A stretch of 7,535 nt of DNA from CAG-826 sp964546565. Lineage in GTDB: Bacteria; Bacillota_I; Bacilli_A; RFN20; CAG-826. This document shows positions 4,608-7,535 of this stretch, one piece after another (within the stretch, counting starts at the first letter, position 1; each line of letters starts with the position of its first letter). Under the pieces are notes generated by a model. It was not told the DNA's origin and searched no databases. It was given only the letters and a program-made list of their open reading frames with translations. The translations under genes were made by a program, and so were the position numbers. Location of the stretch: the NCBI GenBank assembly GCA_964546565.1, contig CAZJKC010000060.1:1-7535 (forward strand), in the 5' to 3' direction.

Positions 4608-7530
4608 TTATATCCTCCCATTCGCGCAACGCATATTCAGATTTACGCTCTTTTGACCACGTTTTTACGGGAGTATAAAAACCAACAATCCGGCTATATT
4701 CTGTCGCAACAGGTTCACCGCACACGGGACAAACGTCTCCGTAAAAGGCGTGATTATGTTTACACGCTTGAATTTTCGTATTAAAAGCAAAATAAGTAAC
4801 ACCTTGATCGGCAATGTAGTTAAGCATTTCCCAAGCTTGGTCGAATGTATTGAATGGAGCCTCAACATTTGCATGAAGGATTGAACCACCATTGCAATAA
4901 GAATCAAATGCCGCAGAAATTTTTACGCGTTCTTGGAGAGTTGTTTTAATTCCAAGAGGGATAAACTAATTTCCATAAAGCGGAAGAATATCAATGACAC
5001 TTTCAGGATAAAGCATCTTATCAGCTTTAAGAAATTTTGTTGCACATTGCTCGCCGGGGACTGCCTCACAGCTAAGCATGTAGTCCTTGTCGAGGGCGAA
5101 GGCGTCCATTGTATTGTGAATAACATCAAAAATTTTCTTGCCAAAACGATAAGCATCTTCGGTGTAGAAAGTATTCCCGAAATCGTCAACTGTCATATAG
5201 CCAAAAGTTTTAAGCGCTTCAAAGCAGCCTAATACCCCAAGTGTGTTGTACTAACTTTTAATGTCAATAAGCCCATCTTGGTAGTTCGGGAGTAAGCCTT
5301 TCTCAATATTTCGTTCAATAATATGTCTAACGCAATCAAGCGCTTGAAGATTAACTTCGCAAATCTCTTTAAGAGCAACCAAATAATCTTTCTCATTTGG
5401 ATGTTCAAGAGCAATGCGCGCGAGGTTGATGGTGCTTACTTTCACAGAGCCAACACGCAGTGCCGTGCCGCCGATAGAGTTGAAAAACCCTAAATCGTCG
5501 ATGTTGCTTTTGAGCCTACAATTATGCGTAATAATTCCGTTTCCTAACATAAAGAGAGGTTCAACATCATCTAACACTTCTAAGCAAAAAGATGTAGTGG
5601 CTTTGGTTTTGCATCTAACAATAGACTTTATTTTAATCCAAATATAGTCTTCATCTATTTTATAAACGTCTTTTAATTGTTTGCGATTGCCGGGAGAATA
5701 ATATCGTAAAGTATAACAAGGGTTGGCCCCCAGACGATTTTCTCTTTCATCCACATTAAGTCGAGTCACAATTCCTAAAGAACTAAAAACAACAGTCATT
5801 GTTTCAATCAATTTTAATGAAGAAGTATAAATACGGTTATTATTTCCACCATCAGTTTGATACCATCCATCAATAATACCTTCTCGAAACTTTTTAGAAC
5901 AATTTAAGACTTTTAAACTTATTTCTTTATTTAGGGCGTTGTTTCCTATAACATATTGCTGAATAAGTCCTAATAAATATGGGGAAGTAATTCTGAAATT
6001 TATACATTTCTATTTTCCAGAAAGGGCAGAAGTCAAAACGTCCTCATGACAAACTCCCCCAAAAGTTTTAGGGACATAATCGTGAAGCCAATCCATGAAG
6101 TCTCTATCTGTATCTGCATTAAGAGAAAAAGTTATCCCATTATTCGAATAGCTCCCGTCGCCTAGAAACGCGCCTACAATTTTCCCTTCTTCATAAGTTA
6201 AATGATCGTTAACTTCATATCCATGTTTCCCATATGGAAGATAATCATCCACAGTTAACTCAGAAGTGGGAATATATTCTTTGCCAAAGACTTTATTTAA
6301 GTGATTTGCCGTTGTTTTTATTTTTGCTCCATTTGCTAATGTAATTTCATATTCGGGAGCTATATTAAATTTATTTATCTTACACTGAATTTCTTGCCCA
6401 TTTTGTAAAACTTTTACGATAGGGATTCTCCCTTTTAAAGAACGAGTTTCATAAACTTCTTTAATAGGAGAAAGCATATATTGATGGTAATAATCGCTCC
6501 AATAAACGATTTTAGTCTCTGGAGATAACGGGCAATTAGAAAGACTTGTTACGCTATCATCAATAAAAAGATTTGAGTCAAGCCATGTCATATTATGTTT
6601 GCAAGCCCAGCGCGCGAACTCCTCGTCGGCAAAAACGCCGTCTTTAGAGCGAAGCAAACTAATAGAATTGACGGGGAATGTAAACATATTTTGAGAGCGA
6701 ATCTCACTCATTGTCTCAAGATAAAGTTTTTGAAACTCCATAATCCCATCAATTTCATCAATCATAAAAGCTCCGTCAGGGAACTCTGCCCCACCAAAGA
6801 GGGCTTCGAGGTATGCGTGGTCGAAAATCGAAGTGTTCGTAAAGGCACTCTACATCCCATCCCTCACGCACGGCTAATTCACGGCATAGATAAATCTTTG
6901 AATATGCTGCTTTGCATAAGCCTCAGGAGAAATAGTGAAATATCCTGCTTTGACGTCTCTATCCCAAAAGTAGTACATATAAGGAATCAAATTTGCAAGT
7001 CCGACTGCGCCACTAGAGCGATTGCTGCAATAGCTAACAAACTCTTTCACAAAATCAATAAAGGTGCCTAAATGTTTCGGCGGCAGGCTGTTAAAATTCT
7101 CAATAAAGAAAAGCCCTTCTTCAGCGAGCCGTTTAAGATCATACGAGTAGCAGTACGGTTTAAAACTCGCTGTGTTCGCATCGTGCATATACAAGGCGCG
7201 CGACCATTCTAATTCAAACCAGCGATTTGCTGCTTTAAATCCATACTTTTTATTCATTTCATAATAAATTTTATTGTAAGCCAAAAGCTTTTGATGCGGC
7301 TTCGGCATTTCATTCATTAAGGTGACAATATCTTTATGACCGACATTTGCATTGCCGTCAACGGAAGCATCAGCAACCGTCTCTGTATCAACAAAATTAT
7401 CAATAAAGTCAGTATAACTTAATTGAGAATCGCTAAATCCATTAAGGCGCGCGAATTCGTCGCCATACTTATCCAGCATACGGTTAAAAGCAGTCGTAAA
7501 GTTTTTATTAAGTCGAATATTGATATTCAT
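4600..7530 (-). CDS. nrdD: Anaerobic (class III) ribonucleoside-triphosphate reductase, intein-containing, five in-frame TAG codons
   Basis: Reduces NTPs to dNTPs using a glycyl radical and an active-site thiyl radical. One frame of 976 residues reads through five TAGs (codons 219, 227, 507, 760, 855) to TGA. N-extein 1-332 includes SSGAVGL, PYMYYFWDRDV, SAFTNTSIFD and MFTFPVNSISLL. The intein is 333-670. C-extein 671-976 begins CRLKSNIDDLGFFNSIGGTALRVG. It continues with YNTLGVLGCFEALKTFGY, PLYGN-Q-FIPLGIKTTL, a zinc site C923...CPVC (934-937) and the radical-site RIVGFYTP with Gly950. Spliced length is 638 residues. No ATP-cone is evident at the N-terminus. AAGGA abuts the ATG with no spacer and the window ends 5 bases upstream, so the true start may lie outside. 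Product would be five fragments under the standard code. Confidence 0.93.
4966..4968 (-). other. nrdD: In-frame TAG in nrdD at a conserved Gln (LYGN-Q-FIPLG)
   Basis: Codon 855. The flanking residues PLYGN and FIPLG form one continuous family motif in which the missing residue is glutamine as I know it. Four codons of strong similarity touch the TAG on each side, so a frameshift or pseudogene is an unlikely explanation. Confidence 0.9.
5251..5253 (-). other. nrdD: In-frame TAG in nrdD at a conserved Gln (IKS-Q-YNTLG)
   Basis: Codon 760, between LIDIKS and YNTLGVLGCFEALKTFGY. The family has a Q immediately before YNTxG here as I recall it. Confidence 0.88.
5521..6534 (-). mobile_element. 338-residue intein with LAGLIDADG homing endonuclease, inserted in nrdD
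   Basis: Block A starts at Cys1 (CPLSPETKIVYW). Block B has the TANH motif (75-78) in KIKTTANHLNKVF. The first LAGLIDADG helix is EGKIVGAFLGDGS (116-128) and the second is REGIIDGWYQTDGG (217-230). Block F runs through FCLEVLDDVEPLFMLG (316-331), and block G is NGIITHN followed by extein Cys+1. Penultimate His337 and terminal Asn338 are present, so splicing looks chemically intact. The spliced junction reads SLSN-CRLKS. Lines sampled by eye (5821-6000) are 25-32% GC against 37-52% in three extein lines, suggesting acquisition from another source. A TAG at intein codon 175 lies between the two endonuclease motifs, so full translation also needs read-through. Confidence 0.93.
6010..6012 (-). 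other. In-frame TAG inside the intein endonuclease
   Basis: Intein codon 175 (nrdD codon 507), context LSGK-TAG-KCINF, between the two LAGLIDADG motifs. The frame remains open from here to the next TAG at 5253. No conserved residue is known here, so Gln is inferred from the other sites. Confidence 0.78.
6850..6852 (-). other. nrdD: In-frame TAG in nrdD at a conserved Gln (GM-Q-SAFTN)
   Basis: Codon 227, eight codons after the TAG at 6876. The segment reads VN-TAG-PCVRDGM-TAG-SAFTNTSIFD. The family has Q before SAFTN. Confidence 0.9.
6874..6876 (-). other. nrdD: In-frame TAG in nrdD at a conserved Gln (VN-Q-P)
   Basis: Codon 219. The preceding IYAVN and following PCVRDG match the family's VNQPxxR segment, with Q the expected residue. 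Under the standard code NrdD would end here after 218 residues. Confidence 0.9.
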
Positions 7531-7535
7531 TCCTT

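Noticed and set aside
6010..6765. Split intein with N- and C-halves on separate proteins
   Set aside because: The halves are in the same frame with one TAG between them and the two LAGLIDADG motifs are continuous across it, so a single intein is simpler.
6595..7071. 158-codon open frame on the plus strand
   Set aside because: Antisense to nrdD, no ribosome site seen, composition explained by the opposite gene.
4600..7530. nrdD as a pseudogene or as several separate genes and partial ORFs
   Set aside because: All fragments lie in one frame, are separated only by single TAG codons, and family motifs run straight across four of them. A decaying gene would show frameshifts and TAA/TGA stops as well.
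1..7535. tRNA genes, including a CUA suppressor, and CRISPR arrays or terminators
   Set aside because: There is almost no non-coding space and no cloverleaf, spaced repeat or stem-plus-U-tract was seen; the required suppressor must be elsewhere or host-supplied.

Overview
The window is a gene-dense, single-strand (all minus) block of nucleotide-metabolism genes. It most likely comes from a bacteriophage of a strictly anaerobic host. The genes are tightly packed with short overlaps, small phage-type hypothetical genes sit between enzyme genes, and an intein with a homing endonuclease is present. No host-type housekeeping cluster is seen. A run of exactly 100 N shows this is a draft, probably metagenomic, scaffold.

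The central observation is genetic. Eight in-frame TAG codons interrupt four otherwise open genes, and no gene in the window uses TAG as its terminator (five end in TGA, four in TAA, one runs off the edge). In the anaerobic ribonucleotide reductase, four of the TAGs fall where I expect a glutamine from knowledge of the family (VN-Q-P, GM-Q-SAF, IKS-Q-YN, GN-Q-FIPLG). The window therefore appears to use a code in which TAG is read as Gln (NCBI table 15), as known for several gut phage lineages. With the standard code the reductase would look like five or more fragments. With TAG as Gln it is one 976-codon frame. No suppressor tRNA lies in the window.

Layout in the direction of transcription, right to left: nrdD (7530-4600, class III anaerobic ribonucleotide reductase with a 338-residue LAGLIDADG intein at the presumed active-site cysteine); a small 81-aa gene (4607-4362); nrdG radical-SAM activase (4372-3833); a 60-aa ferredoxin-thioredoxin-reductase-like iron-sulfur protein (3846-3664); glyA serine hydroxymethyltransferase (3662-2316, containing the assembly gap); a promoter inside the end of glyA; a divergent thyX-like gene (2275-1649); a small 96-aa gene with a C10 tract (1639-1349); a second candidate promoter; a 72-aa gene (1305-1087); a dUTPase with a 120-residue N-terminal extension (1090-239); and a zinc-knuckle-like gene cut by the left edge (230-1).

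Together the genes form a dNTP and dTMP supply module. NrdD/NrdG reduce NTPs without oxygen, possibly with the iron-sulfur protein as electron donor. dUTPase removes dUTP and yields dUMP. SHMT makes methylene-tetrahydrofolate, and the ThyX-like enzyme would methylate dUMP to dTMP without needing dihydrofolate reductase, which is absent here. Strong Shine-Dalgarno sequences and TATAAT-type -10 boxes point to a Bacillota-like host rather than a Bacteroidota one. There is no gene-free stretch longer than about 45 bases.
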